This document shows positions 1-14,681 of a stretch of 64,000 bases of DNA, in pieces. The notes under the pieces are model-generated. The model ran no database searches. It saw only the letters and a list, made by a program, of their open reading frames with translations, and was not told where the DNA came from. Location: assembly GCA_005406025.1 (NCBI GenBank), contig BGZK01000885.1, positions 124,001 to 188,000 of the forward strand. Direction: 5' to 3'. Made by a program: the position numbers and the translations under genes. Positions within the stretch are counted from its first letter, which is position 1. Each line of letters starts with the position of its first letter. The DNA comes from Eumeta japonica. Taxonomy: Eukaryota; Arthropoda; Insecta; Lepidoptera; Psychidae.

Positions 1-3000
1 ACTATCATTTAATACTTAAAATACTTTCTAAAATTCAAGTCTTTTCTGAAGTCTGGTATTCGACAAAATGTATTCAAATCTTCATTTATTTATATTTTTG
101 TAATATAAGGTGTTTTGAAGTATTTTTTTTAAATTCAAAAATAATCACATATATTTTTTGAAATACTCATTTCAGTTTACAGTCCATAATTTTCAATTAA
201 GAAATTGACTTGTATATGTGATCTTTCAAAATTGCCAACATTAATATTTGAGAACACGAAATGAATACAGATTTTTATTTGTCTTTTACACAATATAAAG
301 GTGATATCATTTGCAACATTGTCATTTTATCGCTATTTGAAGCCAGTTTTGACAAACAACTTTCTGATCCCATTTTTGATTTCAAACGCGACTCCATTCG
401 CGTCTGTTTGCTGATTAATCATGAAAAACTTTCCAAATTCGTAGGCTAGTTTTTCCATGTTTATACATATATTATGCATAAAATCCAACATTTATTTTTA
501 ATAAGCCTGATTATACGATGTGTGCGAATACTTATATATAATAAATAATTAAAAAAATGTCAGTCCAGTACTTGATTTGAGAGCATTTGCTTTCTTATTA
601 TACCTAAATATAACAATGTAATGTTATTATATTATGCCGTTGCCAAATGACTTAAAGAAAGAGATGGTCATAGAGATATATTTTGTAGTGGCAACATCTA
701 AAACATTTACTAGGACCAAATTTAATTTACGTAATTGGTACAATTGGCGTTAGTGAGAAGCCATGCTTTGTAGGGATTAATCGATCGTGTGTTTGCATTA
801 AGATATCTGCCCTCGTTTCTTTAAAAATTCCAAGAATCACGCGAATAAATACCACAAAACTGATAAAAGCACTTTATATTACGAGTTAAAAGTAGGTACG
901 TATTGGATTTGAAATACTATTTATTATCTTTTGTATTTAAAGAAAGTATTAATAGTTTGATAAAAATTATTGAACTATTATCTGGAAATATATATTTAGT
1001 ATTGTTATTATAACAGAAATTATTATCGATGCGAGACAATTTTGTGCAAATATTGAAGATGGCGCTGGTGGACAGATGTAACCAAAAAAATAATTTTACT
1101 TACAAGTGTCTATGACATGATAATATGTCTCCTTGGCAACCTGTGGAATAATACTATCATTTATAAGAAAGAATTCGGACCAATAAAGTGGATGTCATAT
1201 TTATGGCCTTTTTAAAACAAAAATAACAAACAATTAAACGTTTATTTGTTTGGAGAACAAGTTTAAGGACTGTATTCAAAAGAAAGTTGAGTATTCTTTT
1301 TGTATTATTCTAATACCATAGAGAAACATTTATAGGCGCTAAAAAAGACGTAGCAGAATTCAAAATTCGAACGGCCATGAAGATGACCGCTCCGAAATGT
1401 CACTTACCTATGGCTTTTGCCGCCAACTTTCAAACGGTTGCACAAGACGTCACAGATTAGCAGGTGTTCTCGATTATAAGCAATTTCGACTTTAAATGAA
1501 GATCGTTTTACGCATAATTTAATGAGATTTGTAAATCGTTTAGTAATTTTTTTATCTGTGCCATGCAATCGCCCCTTACTCTTACATATTGCAATATTGG
1601 TAAGCATAAAATTGAATAAAACAAAAAAAATAACATGTAAAAGAATTCGATTTGTCGGTTCTTATTCTTATATTTTGAAATTGAGTTTAAATAAATACTT
1701 CAATCATTCCAAAAACGTGAAATTGGAAATGATCTATGGTATATATTTTCAATGTTATGTTAAAAATATTTTAATCACTTATGTAATATTAATAACATCA
1801 ATAAGGATTAGCTTAATATATAATCTAATTATACATTTTGCTAATCCTTGAAGTACCAATGTTCGGTATTGCTGTGTGTATCTGTTATTATTAAATTATA
1901 TTAAGTTACGTAATAAAATGACAAATACTAGGATACAATATATCTATGAGTTAAGTGAATATAAATATCTATGTACATACATATTTAACATGAGTAGATC
2001 CCCATAAAAATAATCGTACTTACTGTTTTTATTGCTTGAAATAATTTGTTGAATTATTTATTTTTATAAAGCAAATACAATTCAGTATTTACTTAGTAAA
2101 CATACGTAAGCATTTGGCATTGCATTACCTCAATAGTAAATTAAAATTTCCACTAATTCGTGGTGGTACATAACTTAAATAAAAGCTTGTTTAAAATAGA
2201 TTTGTCAAGTTTTTTTTTTTTCGCTATAAACAGTTGTCCACATCCAGAAAGTGTACCTATGGATGAAAACATTTTTTTTTTCAAAATTCATATTAAAACA
2301 TTTTTAATATGTATTACATGTAACATTTGTATTCTTTAAGACTATCCTTGACAAACGTTTTCCCGTGTCCTCGTAGTTACTAGTGAGCCGTAATTTGGCA
2401 TGGATTTAAATATCAATTACGCTGAGAAAATATGGTAAAAAAATTCTTGAAAATATATTTTTTTTTGGGCGCCTCCCATACATTTAAAATTGTGATTTTT
2501 TTTGTCGTCTTTACCCTGTCGAAACGATTTAGATTCAAGGATCCGTTTGCGATATATTAAGCTTTGAAGTGTTTAATTTTTGCTATCGATAAATATGTCT
2601 TCAACTTGCCATCAAACGGTTATTTTTGGATATGTGAAACAGAATCACGGCATTTATATATAGGTATAACTCGGTTAAAAAAGAAAACTATGACAGCTAA
2701 TTAGTCTGTGCAAGTTAACGAGCATACGAATAGTATTATCACGAATTGATAAAACTTATAAAATGTAAAAAACAAAATTTCGTTTATAAAGCAAAGTACA
2801 TTGAAAATTACTTAAATGAAGTTATTAACGATTAAACTGTAAACCTAATTAATATGTTCATCGTACCAATCAAAATGCTCCCTTCTAAATCCGTATATTG
2901 TGCCGGAAGCTATAGAACCCTACACTGCGCGTGGCCCGACACGCACTTGGCCGTTTTTTTTAAACATCCAAACTGTATCATCGGTTCGCGAAATACGAGG

Positions 3001-4187
3001 AGGAGAACAGCCAATAAGAAACCGCTCCAGAATTTCTTCTTCTTTTTCCTCTGCCATGCGCACTGAGCCATCTGTGTATTCACGTAATAAACTTTCTTAA
3101 ATGATTTAGTAACTGTAGGTTGACTACCGCTTCCGGTATTTCGTTATAGAAACGTCACTGACCCTCAATTTTCTAAACCTTAGACATTCGTTATATTTTC
3201 ATGAAGGTAGTGTGAGAAGTTAATTTTCTTTAAGATAAAAAATAAATTATATTGATGATAAGGCCGCTATCTATAAGCTTTGCAAGTTTAAAGTTTGTAA
3301 AATAGATATATAGACAAACGTAAAATTGTTTGAAGTTATAATTATCCGGTTTCGGCAAAGAATTTCCTTTAGAAAAAAAAAATCAGAACTTAAAAATAGC
3401 AGGCTCTTCTATTTCTTCTATTCGTATTTTTACTTTAGTCCCGTTTCAAGCTAGGTGTACAATAATTTGAGTCCGACTTCTATACATAAGACGGGTGGCC
3501 GGGGACGTAAGTTAGCGCTTGAATTACCGAGATTTCTTCATTCTGATCAGGCTTTTGACGTTTAAATTGCGAAGCCTCCGCATAAAATAGTCCTTAAGTG
3601 ATTCCAGGAAGTAATCAGGGCCTATTAAGAGGAGAGCTTTTATCTATCTTGAAGTAAATTAAGTCAATCTGGCGCATATTTACACTAGGATACCGGCAGT
3701 CGCCGTCGGCTTCGCTCGCACGGGCGAAATAGAATTACGTTCTATAATCGATTCCGATGCAAATCGCCATCCCGATACAGATGCCGATCCACTTTGTATG
3801 GAAACCAGATCGCGATAGGTTCAGCTTTACTGTCATTGAATTAGTGGTCCCTGCTGGCGATTTTGTAACCATCAGTTGCGCCAGTGGACAACCCCGTTTT
3901 TATATTCCCGCGTGAATTCCTTAACATTACAATCCCAATGGCTGTATTACGTTACAGAAAATACAGCAAATACAGAAAATACAAGACTTGTATTCTTTTC
4001 AAGTTTGTCTATTCCAAATTTCGAATTATACTCTGATAAATATATGAATATGGATCCATCACTTCGAATGTAATAGAGTAAAATGTTAATTGTCACCTTT
4101 TCTTATTATTTTTGTATTTCTAAAATTATTTTTTCGTATTCAAATCACGTAAGATTTCAAATTTTTTTTTGTGAAAATATGTTTATT

Positions 4188-4265
4188 ATTAGGGTTTCGC
4201 ACGTCTGATTAAAAAACGGAACCCTTGTGGGTTCGCTCTTGTGTCTGTGTCCGGTCCGTCTGTAT
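4188..4265. repeat. Arthropod LINE-tail repeat (AACGGAACCC type)
   Basis: AGGGTTTCGCACGTCTGATT, then AAAAAACGGAACCCTTGTGG and a TGTCTGTGTCCGGTCCGTCTG run. This is the familiar GGGTTCCGTA...AACGGAACCCTTAT...TGTCTGTC signature. A mirror-image remnant lies at 39385-39445. Confidence 0.6.
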
Positions 4266-5083
4266 TAATCTATTTTCTTCGAATCTAGTTCTCGAAAAAT
4301 ATTTATGTTTAATACGTATATAGGTGACCCATTAATAAAATTATAGCATAAGTAGGTGAATTTTGATATCGATGAACAAATTATAAAGTAAAAAGAAAAC
4401 TTTTATCAAATGCTACATGCGGCCTAATAAATGAAAAGGCTCATTATAAGAAATAAAAACACTTTATTATTTAAAAACACGCAGTTTAAAAAATATTAAA
4501 AAAATATATATTAAAATCTAAGATTCGTTCTTTATTTTCAAAGAAATACTTGATATCTCACAAGAAAATTTAAGCTAAAATCGGAATATAAAATGTATTG
4601 TTTAATTTCATCGAAGGTTAATCAAATCAATATTTGTAATAATTACTATGGTAGTTATGGAATCCTATTTATTATACCACAAACAAACGATCAAGTTGAA
4701 AAAAAAGTAAGTACACTCAAATTAAAAAAAAAGATAGACAATGCTTTAATTTATAGTTTTGGACCTCAACGCGAGTTCAAAGGGCACTTCTTTATTCTTT
4801 TTTATGACTTTTATTTGGATGTTCTTAAATGTAGTTAGTCTTTAAACGTTTGATGGATGAACTCTAGCAAAATTTGTTAATAAATTGTATGTTAAACTCT
4901 GGCCGTTGAATAAATTTATTCAAATAAAAATTTAGTTAAATAAAAACTATATATAAAAAAAATCAACAATCCAAAAACCCTTGACTTTTTGACGTTCCGT
5001 CTGAACTATAGTCATTTATTTAATTTTGGTATATTTACGCAACTGTAACATGAAAAATTTAAAAAAACATGTAAAAAAAAAAA

Positions 5084-5141
5084 CGACATATATATATATA
5101 TATATGTCGAGTGTGTGTGTTTGCGTGCGTGCGTGTGTGTA
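5084..5141. repeat. TA palindrome and (GT/GC)n microsatellite
   Basis: 5084-5109 is an exact 26-bp palindrome, CGACA(TA)nTGTCG. It is followed at 5110-5141 by alternating GT and GC dinucleotides. Alternating purine-pyrimidine DNA of this kind can adopt cruciform or Z form and is prone to length change. Confidence 0.8.
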
Positions 5142-8100
5142 TAACAAGTTGAACCCTTGAACTCTATTAATACATTAATACGACCCTAAGAGCATTGCCT
5201 TCGCACCGGAAGATATCGAATTCGATCCTAACGAAGGGCGAATTTACGGATGGGTTTCCACCTTAGTCAAATTCATATCTAGTTCCGGCCCTGTGAGAAC
5301 ACGTTAGTTTGTCAGTCAGTTAGTTTTCCAATCGTTATCACCGCATTGGTGACAGCGGTCGTTGGGAACTCGATCTGGGCTAACACGGAGGGCTCATCCA
5401 CGTATAGTCTAGAATAAAAGATTGTGTGAGAATATGCCTCGGTAATCGAATAGCCAAAAACCTAAGTCATGCTCGAGAATGCTTATAAATTAATGCAATA
5501 ATTAGTTATGTATGTTATTAAATAGTTATAGGTTTTCGATAAGTCCAATAGCGCTGAGGTGGTATATCGAAAAATGTCGAAATTCAGAACAGATGGTGAG
5601 GCGCCGGTGGTGATTTCACACACGCGGGATACCGCGTGGCTTTATCACGCCGCGCACGTTACTGAATATTATACAGGCTGTTCCGTGGATACATTTGTTG
5701 CTTGTACTTTAAATTGTGAGATAAACGATTTTTCATGACTTCGTTCCATAAAAATTATAATACTTCAAACGTACGGTAGATTAATCAAATGTAGCTGTTG
5801 TAAATATATTTACAAGTCTGTCGTATTTCAACTAAACTGTTAGAATTGAAATTATTGTGTATTTCGCATCAAATCTAATGGAAGAAAGTAAAACGATTTT
5901 TTTTAATCAGATATTTACACGCTTGTACTGAAAGTTTACAGTAATTGTTTACAGAATTTTTCCATTGGTTCGAAAATATGTGAAGAGAAAAAAAATGGTA
6001 GAATTACCTTTAAGGCTGTTATTATGCGATATCCAAAAACTATTATATTGATGCCCAAGCGTTGTGATATGTTATATATGGCCTATGAGTTTATATATTA
6101 TAAGTTATATACGTTACATGTGTTCATGGAATCTAATAGACTATACTTTCATGAGCTGAGCCTCGACATATTTTTGGATACCTTATAATTGAAACCTATA
6201 TTATTTGTTTTGGAATTGCATTATAAAATCAAAATCACTTAAAGAATTAGTGTGAATATTATAAAAGAATAATAATCTATCTAATTTTCGTCAAACTACA
6301 TCTGTGTACGTATCTGACAATTTATTTTGAGTAAAAGTTTACCACTATATAGTTTTGTAATTGTTTGAAATCGCTCGACTTATTAGACAGACTTCATATA
6401 TTTGTAGATACCGAGAGCGGGAACGGGATAGAATCACCAACAGAATAAAAGTATATGTCCTATGTCCACAAAGACAATGATTATTGTCCCAATTGTTCAA
6501 GCATTAGAGTCTATATTGCAATAACATTTGAGTATCGTATTTCCATACGCAAATTATAAATATAGTAATAGGTTTATTCCATATGGAAAGGAAACGTCTG
6601 AATTGATGCGGTTTTCCTTTATGATATGCTTAAATTCATCATACGTACTCATATCACGAGCGTCACTTATAACGGCTAATAGACTAAAAACAATAGCAAA
6701 TCCGATTATAACATTAACACGTATTGGCGATGGTAAAAAAAAAAGGAATGCAATAGAACGTGTGACGTGGCAACACCGCGGATAATATATAAACGATTAT
6801 CGCGATAACAGCACCAGACAACATAAATGCTAATTAACTTGTGACACGAAAAAAATGACGACCGCTCTTTGCTCAGGTGTGTGACAGTTGCGCAAACGCA
6901 CCGTAGACAATAGACTTCGAGCCATAGAAACCGACACACGGGCCAGCGTTTGTGACAAATATTGATTTTGCCTGTCATCGTGCGACATTCTTTATATGAG
7001 GCGGCTGAATTCGATAAGCATCTAATTAGATATTAATTGGATGGAAGGTTGTGAGCTCAGGCGATAATCTGATGAATGAAAAATATGTTAGAGGATAAAT
7101 GTAAATGTTAAGTTTGAATAATATATTTGGTATTTGAAACTTATAGTTCAAGAGCGGGGCGCATCTGGTTTTAGATTTTATCCTTGGGAGCACTTAGCCT
7201 ATTGATATTTTTCGTGCGTCCAAAATGTAAAATAATCCTTAAAATCTATGCTTCGGTGTATTTGTTACTCAAAATGAGTATTCTTTGTTGTTATCTGTCT
7301 ATAAACAGATTTTAGTCCGCATTTTCCCGTATTTTATTATTATTTTATTCGTCGAACATTAATGTATTTTTTATATGAAATCGTAGATAATTTTATGTCT
7401 TTAAAAAATGATGTGGTTGTTTTCGTTTCTTTCTAATGTTTTTTTTTTTAATATTGAAAGAGTTAAAAAAAAACACTCGCTAATGTTTCGCATTATGTTA
7501 GTTGTGCAGTTTTATGAAATAACAAACTATAAGAGGAACCTCCTATTGGACGACGTGGGTGCATTTAAATTTTCAGGTGTTGCATACAAAAAATTCAATC
7601 TGTAAAAACCTATATTTGTGAAGGCAATAACTAAAAAATTCAAATATAATACTGTTTCTCCAACGCATTTCCAAATTAAGAACATAATGAAATCTTTTAA
7701 ATAGGGAACCTCCTGTATACAAGCGATTCTGAAGTCGGGCCCCCCTTTTAGAAAAAAAAAGCAGCACACCTGGCGGTCTCTATGACGACCGAATCAGTAC
7801 GCGCGATGACACTCACACCCTTGGCCGTGTGAAACATAACGAATTTCTTTTGTTGTCGGTTACGATGGAAACCCTTTGAAGTACACATCACAAAAGTTTC
7901 CATATATTTAAAGGGTTACTGCGGAAGATTGATTTAAAATTAAAAATACTGTATTATTACAATTTTGAAGAAGTTATTCTTTATTATGGTTATGTTACAT
8001 CGGTTACGTAAATAAATAAAATAAAATTATGTCAATAAAATCATATAAATTAATTAGATTCTAAGGATTATACATGATATATTTTATTTTATTACGCTGT

Positions 8101-9206
8101 AAAATTGTCCTATTATGTTATATACTACATCATGTAAAGAATAAAAAAGTGTCTTAAATACATTAAGCTTTTGGGAAAATAATAATAAAATTTTGTATTC
8201 ATTAATTTTCCAAAAGTCAGTGCCCTAACGGGTATTACCTAGATGTGCGATTGTACCTATAGACGTACAATGTACGTGTCAACAGTATATTCGTGCATGT
8301 GTTGAACGTACTAATTAAACTTATAATTTGTTCATGCTTTTGTTTTGATAATTAATAATAAAATGTTTCTTTTCATAACATTTAAAAAAAAAACTTAAAT
8401 ATATATGTATATTATAATAAATACAATTTCATTACTATTCTTTCATTGTGCTTGTTATTTAATAATACATAACAAAAGTATGTGCTACCAGATGTCACAC
8501 ACTACCTCTCGTAATTTTTTTATTGTAAGAAAAAACTATCTAGAAAGTTCTCAGTTTTACTGTTTGTTACCTATAGTCGCAACACAGGTATGACCAACGA
8601 CCGTAAATCTCTCGCCGTTTCATGAATTCTGAAACGAAAATGGATATCAATTTTGTTTACATGTTTAAGATAGCTATTAACATTTGTAACATGTGGCGTA
8701 GGATTACATAAGTTTTTTCAAGTAATTATAAATAATGATTTTATTATCAACCAAAAAAATACTGTAAACTCACAAACAAGAAAAAAAAAGTCACGTTGCA
8801 AATGACCGTATCGAGAGTCGTTATCAAATGCGCTGTGTTTTGACAGATATTTTTTGTTTTCCTCCCGTTAAGGGTCAAGGGCACGCGCGCCCGTGACGTA
8901 TGGGCGAGCAGATGATGCACCGCCACGCGACCGTTACGCCAGCTGCGCGCGCTCACAAATACGACACACACATGCACGCAAACCTCATATAGCACATCCT
9001 ACCCATATCGTCTTTCCGGTTTGTGCGTAAAAATATACTTTCTGTAGTAACTTTGGACTTGGATACCTATATTCATACAAGCTAGGGAGATAATTATGTT
9101 AATCGTGGTACGTGGAAGGGTGTAATCTTTACTTAACCTTCTGGGAAATAGGCGTGAAGTGTATATATATACTAATAAACAGCCGAGTAACTAATTCACG
9201 CATATA

Positions 9207-10473
9207 TTTGGAGTACAAATAAGTTTCCACCGTTTGTTGTCAATAAAATAATATTTATTGTGAAAGAACGGTAATTTAATTTTAATCGAAGTATTGTCCA
9301 TCACTAGCAACTACTTTTTTCCATCTTTCAGACAGCGTTCGGATTGCAAGTCTAGAGAGCTCCTTATCTTTTGAGGCTATCCACGCATCAAACCGATTTT
9401 TGGTATCTTCATATGATGTGAACCGCTACTCTGACAGAGCATGTGCCATTGACCGGGACAGATGATAGTCGGACGGCGCAATGTCTGGTGAATACGGCGG
9501 GTGAGGTAGTACTTCCCAATCAAGTGTTTTCAAATCGTTTTTTCACAGGAACCGCTACATGCGGACGAGCGTCATCATGTAGAAGAATAATTTTGTCGTG
9601 TCTGGAGTAGTATTGAGGGCGTTTTTTCCTTAGAGCTCGGCTCAATCTCATCAATTGTGTCCGTTATAGAGATCCAGTGATTGTTTCGCTTGGATTAGGA
9701 AACTCGTAGTACACCACACCTAGCTGATCCCACCAAATATACAGCATGAGTTTCTTCATATGAATATTCGGTTTTGCTGTGGATGTTGAAGGGTGGCCAG
9801 GTAGTCCTCATGATTATATTCTTTTTGGATCATCATAATGTATACACTGTTCATCACCAGTGACGATTCGATGTAAATGTCTTTTTTTTGTGCCTAGCTA
9901 GCAGCATTTCACTCATGCATAATCGGCGTTCAACATCTCTCGGCTTTAATTCGTATGGAACCCAATTACCTTGTTTATGAATTATTCCTAACGATTTTAA
10001 ACGATGCGAGACTGCTTGATGAGTGACTTCTAAAGTAAGGGTAAGTTCCTTTGGTGTCTGAGACGAATCTTCCTCCAATTCTGCATCCTCATAATTTTTT
10101 GGCTTTCCACTGCGATCTTTGTCTTCTACGTCAAAATCTCGTTTTTTAAACTTTTGAAACCACTCACGACATACTCTCACTCAAGGCAGCCTCATTATAT
10201 TCTTCTACGAGCAATCGATGTGCATTAGTGACAGATTTATTAAATTAAAGAAGTAAATTTAAAGTTCCCAAAATGACACTTATTTGGCTCAAATTTTGAT
10301 ATTTATGTATAAAAAAATATATGATGCTAATATGAAGTTAATAATACAAAAGGGTCATGTTGTTCTTGAATAAGCAACCTAATTTTCAAGCCGGTTATCA
10401 TCAGCGAATTCTAGTGTAAGCCTCGTGTCATGCCATCTCTCTCAAAACGGCGGAAACTTATTTGTACTCCTGG
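9207..10473 (-). mobile_element. Full-length mariner element with a broken transposase
   Basis: A 1267-bp Tc1/mariner element. Terminal inverted repeats are GGAGTACAAATAAGTTTCC at 9210-9228 and its complement at the right end (one outer variant, CCAGGAGTAC), each flanked by TA (9205-9206 and 10474-10475), the expected target-site duplication. On the minus strand the transposase ends with ASDGQYFD and TAA at 9282. The catalytic triad contexts survive: TGDEQCIHYD, LLHDDARPH and SPDIAPSDYH. The N-terminal helix-turn-helix region (VCREWFQKFKKRDFDVEDKD) is in frame from about 10180 down. A one-base loss near 10180 and further frame breaks and stops between the D motifs inactivate it. The TIRs remain good substrates for a related active transposase. 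Confidence 0.9.
9854..10180 (-). pseudogene. Mariner transposase N-terminal fragment (open part)
   Basis: The longest open piece of the broken transposase is 108 codons from a GTG. It covers the DNA-binding region, RDFDVEDKDRSGKPK, the second helix-turn-helix (SHRLKSLGIIHKQGNWVPYE), and LKPRDVERRLCMSEMLLARH. Codons for TNAHRLLVEEYNEAALSE lie just upstream in another frame, showing the deletion that separates them. This is not an independent gene. Confidence 0.85.
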
Positions 10474-11785
10474 TATAAAAACTGTACGCTCTTCGCATTA
10501 ATTTCCTAGAGAAATAATGCGGATCGTGGGTAGTTGCCAAATTTGGAAAAACTCTGTGCCCAACGTTGTAAGGAAAATAATTTTTCATCATTATAGTCAA
10601 ATAACGTAAATTCTAAATAGGATATTATTTGCGCAAATCGTCTTTAAGGTATGTTAAAAAAGTAGGCTGAGTAATGATTAAATGTATACCTTCATTATAT
10701 CAACACGAGAAATGTTAATAAACAATGTTTGTTTAAAATTAAAAACGGAAGTTACTACAAAATCGCTCAATGAACGCTCGCGTCGTCTACACTGCTCGTG
10801 AACGCCGGCGCACGTCGGCCACTCCTTTATTTGTAAACGGAGAAATACGAAAAAGAAAATTTTCCCTGCGTCGAGAAAAAAGTTTAAACGAAGCGCATAG
10901 AAAGAAATCTGTACCGGTAATGAGTCAAGCTTTCTCTTATGTTGTGTTTAAGGTTGTGAAAATAGCTTAAAACAAAATATTAAATATATTTAGTATATTT
11001 TTGTACATTCTCTTTTTATTATTATTACAGTTGATTTAACTTTAATTAAATTATAGTATGAATGGCTGTGAGTAGCTGATTAAACTTTTATATGAGCATT
11101 TACACGGTCACAGATTAAAATTGACAAATAAGGGCTTTGATATCAAAATAACACACCTGAAATGATGGAAGATTTGATAGGAGATCAGAAATATTTATAT
11201 TTGTAACTCAGTATATTAAAACATTAACTTAAATAATTACTGGTAGCATATTTCTATATAAAATATGTATGATTATTGTTCATTATGTTATGAGTTGTAT
11301 TTGACTATTTTTTTTTTCTATTGATGTATCTTGTTGATTGAGTAAAATATAGTGTATTAAAAGTACCGTTAATGTCCTACGTCATTAGATGTTATTTCAT
11401 ATGTACTGTCGAATAGCAAAAGCCGCATCAAACTCTATTTCTTTTTTTATTTAATTTAATGTAAGTTTACCATAGGAACCATGATCACGTAAACCCGGCT
11501 CGCCCTTAACCGGTTATTTCGCTATTAAACTATAAGTCGAATTTCATATGATATTAAGTTTTTATTGAACAATATTAACGCTTTATATTTCGTCAAATCT
11601 AAACAAATACTAATGCCAAATATTGCCATCCTATAATTTTATAGATGCCATAATTTTAAAATTTTAGATATTTCAATTAACAATTTTGTTGTTTTTATTT
11701 AACATTTCTTGTTGCATTTATAACTTTTAACTATGAATAAATAAATATACAACACACAACAAAGTTGTAGATACGACTATGTGAT

Positions 11786-11802
11786 TATATATATATATAT
11801 AT
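11786..11802. repeat. (AT)n microsatellite
   Basis: Short uninterrupted AT run with no associated gene. Confidence 0.7.
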
Positions 11803-12290
11803 TGACGGCAATTGCAGAATTGTAACAGTGAAACTTTAATAGTCGGTAACGGCCGCTAATAGTCGTAAACTACCCGCAATGTCCACTAATTGCCCGGCGA
11901 CGGCACACCACTACGAGTTACAGGTACACAGCCAATCTGGATTGGAGAGTGATTCCACAGACAAGGAAAGATAAAACCTCTTTTTTAAGAGATTTCTAAG
12001 AGCGGCATTATTTTGTGATCCATTATTCTAACAGATTTATAAGAGTTAAATTTTTGGAAGAATATTTCGGTATTAATATATATATTTTAAAATTGTGGAA
12101 ATTCAGGTATTTTTAGAAAATTTGTATTTGAATGTTTGAAGAAATTGCGAGAAAACCTGTGTATTGTTTCATTTTATTAATATTGATAAATAATATGCAA
12201 TATATATTATTATTATTACTCATAAACTCTCTGAAAAAATAGCTAGGAGTCATCCATAAACGTGAACTCAAAATGGATGGGAGGGAGGGT

Positions 12291-12327
12291 GGCAAAATCT
12301 CACCAAATCTCTTGGTGAGATTTTGCC
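12291..12327. repeat. Perfect 16-bp hairpin in a transposon-like context
   Basis: Arms GGCAAAATCTCACCAA at 12291-12306 and its complement at 12312-12327, loop ATCTC. Just upstream, GTCATCCATAAACGTGAACT resembles the conserved end of a common insect MITE/transposon group (GTCATCCATAAA...). Confidence 0.7.
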
Positions 12328-13435
12328 AGCCCGTGGTCAATGGAAAATCTCCATCACTTTGAGATTTAGAGAATATAATACTATTTTGTACTGTTATCTA
12401 TACCTGTTAAAAATAATTAGTAAAAAAGTATGTAAAATATGTATGTATGTAAAGAAAAGCTATAAACGTTTAAAAAAACACCTCACATGGTCAATGACAT
12501 CCGCTTAAAAGTTCACAAACTATTATTACCTCTATTGGAGCTTGCAAAACTTTACACGTCAGCGACTATAGTGAATAACTTGTAAGAATTCCCTTACAGC
12601 GCCTCCATCGGCTACTATTGTAACTGAATATTTTCATACAAATAATAAAATTTACTACAATCGCTAGCGAGTGCAGTTCGCAAACACACAATAGAGGCGA
12701 GGCCTCGCACGTTATCCCGCATCCCGCATGGCGCGTACGCATTTCATATGGCTGTTTTTATTTATGATATGTTCAAGTATGCTATAATGTACAATCGTAT
12801 CAGTCTGTCTGAAAAAAAGTACTTAGTTCTCGAGAATTCCGCGATCCGTGGGTCCGTAATGATAGAATCTACGTAAATTCGTCGTTAGAGAGGGTGTACA
12901 CGTCACATAGGTCCAATTTCGTCACTATTGACTTTCCGTTCGAGTAGACCAGGTGTGGTTATCGCATTGAAGACTAGGAAATCCCTTCCTCGTTCTTTTT
13001 TGTTGTTGAAAGTCGTAACTACTTCCTCCGACAAATACAAATTCGATACTTCTATAGAAGGAACATGAAGGATGATTGTTTCGACATGTGCTAATTTTAA
13101 TAATCGCAAATCGATTCAACATCACAAAATGACATAAGCCATATCTGGGAATTGTTGATTTAATTTTGCGTAAATAAAGTAATGCATGTTGTCCGTTCTG
13201 CGTTTTCTGCTCTATTATTTGCTAAATAAAATAATAAAAGACTGCTTACATCGTTCTCGGACCGAACATGGTGTAGCTAACATACTTAATAGTGTTTTCC
13301 TATAAGCCTATGCCTTAATTGCTACGCTGGCCACACGAATCGACGTTCAATTGCTATCTAGGTAGCTGCAAACGCTTCTAAATAAACGTCGTTTTCGGGA
13401 GGCAAACGAGCACGTGAGCTACCAAAAATTAAGTG

Positions 13436-13560
13436 TTCACCGCCGCCCATGAACACTCTCAAACCTAGAGCCGGACACCGGTGCTTCGCCGGCCTTTTGG
13501 TTAGGAATGGACATCTGATGGAGTGGGTTGATAGAGGCGGGAGCGGACTGATGGCTATCT
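13436..13560 (-). repeat. Fragment of the GGCAAACGAGC-signature repeat
   Basis: CACCGCCGCCCATGAACACT, then CGGTGCTTCGCCGGCCTTTT and AGGAATGGACATCTGATGGA, follow the same order as the 45.9-kb copy. The 95-codon minus-strand ORF across it is a by-product of its GC content. Confidence 0.55.
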
Positions 13561-14681
13561 AAATAAATGAAATTCACACAATAGATCGGTTCGTCTGTTT
13601 GTATATTTTCGTCCGAACGAAATAAAACCGCCGAATAAACCTTAACTTGTACACCGATCATTAAAACTGCTATTATGACTGTATCGCGCTTGAAAGTAAC
13701 CTCAGCAATAATGCGTCCACGCACGTGGACGATTGCCCTAGTCTACAACAAAAAAAAAAATGCTTCCCTCGAATGTCAAAACCCAAAAAGCAAATCTGCC
13801 GTTTTGATTTGCCTCACGCAATAGTTTCGGTAGCAATAGAACACATATTCGCTGAGCCGTGAAATTCATAGATTCCACTCGGCCTTATAGCATCAACAAA
13901 TAACCAGTCAGAATGTGGTACGTTGAACTACAATGGTGTATGACCCTGTTACGGCCGATGCGATGAATAAGAGTACGTACAGTCAACGGACTTTTGCCTG
14001 ACCCACGCCCACGGCCGTAGCGTACAGCGGACGTTCGACTCCATCGGTTTGTCGCTCCTGTGACTGTCCCCTAATTGTACGCGTCGTATTGGTGATTCGA
14101 TAATAACGTACGGTTTACATCCAATACAATTTATTGTATGTGGGTTTTTCTTTTTTAAGGAAATTGTATATTAGAAACGTCATCATTTCATGATTTCCTT
14201 TATGGTTACGAAATTTTAGGATTGTAATGGTAAATAATTGTCCTGCTATTCGATGTTTAATAGAATATCGTACTCCTTAAAGACAGTTATAGTTTTGAAG
14301 ATTTTTTGTTTAGTTTCAAATGGAAATGATAGACAATACTAGACAAGTTTATCTGAAGATGGTTTTGCTGAATGTGTAAGCTTATTTTTTTGTTCGGTTG
14401 AATAATTATACGCTATTAAAAGAACCGGATTACGCCTGTGCTACAATAAGATATTTTTGTAAAAATTGTACAAGAGACAAGAACTATTCGAACATTCTTT
14501 CGATATCCTGCGATTTATTTCGAAGAAACACAGATTTATTCTGAAAATAAAAAAAATACAGTTTTCAGTCTTTTTTTTTTGCTAAAAATAAGACAAAACC
14601 AATGTGAAATAACAGCCGAGCGATCGAGCTGCATAAAATGAACGCATTGTAATGCAGTCGATGCAGATACATCTCGGGCTG

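Larger units (their letters stand above)
1..9204. other. No recognised gene; AT-rich DNA with repeat remnants
   Basis: Nothing codes convincingly here. Remnants include a GC-rich block at 2905-3065 (GCCCGACACGCACTTGGCCG), a LINE-like tract around 2455-2540, a GC-rich LINE-tail fragment at 3690-3800 (GCCGTCGGCTTCGCTCGCAC), the AACGGAACCC tail at 4.2 kb, and a SINE-like stretch at 5185-5420 with a B-box-like GAATTCGATCC. A GC-rich island lies at 8865-8990. Confidence 0.6.

Noticed and set aside
5185..5300. tRNA gene suggested by GAATTCGATCC
   Set aside because: No acceptor stem, anticodon arm or A box fits a cloverleaf; at most an old SINE.
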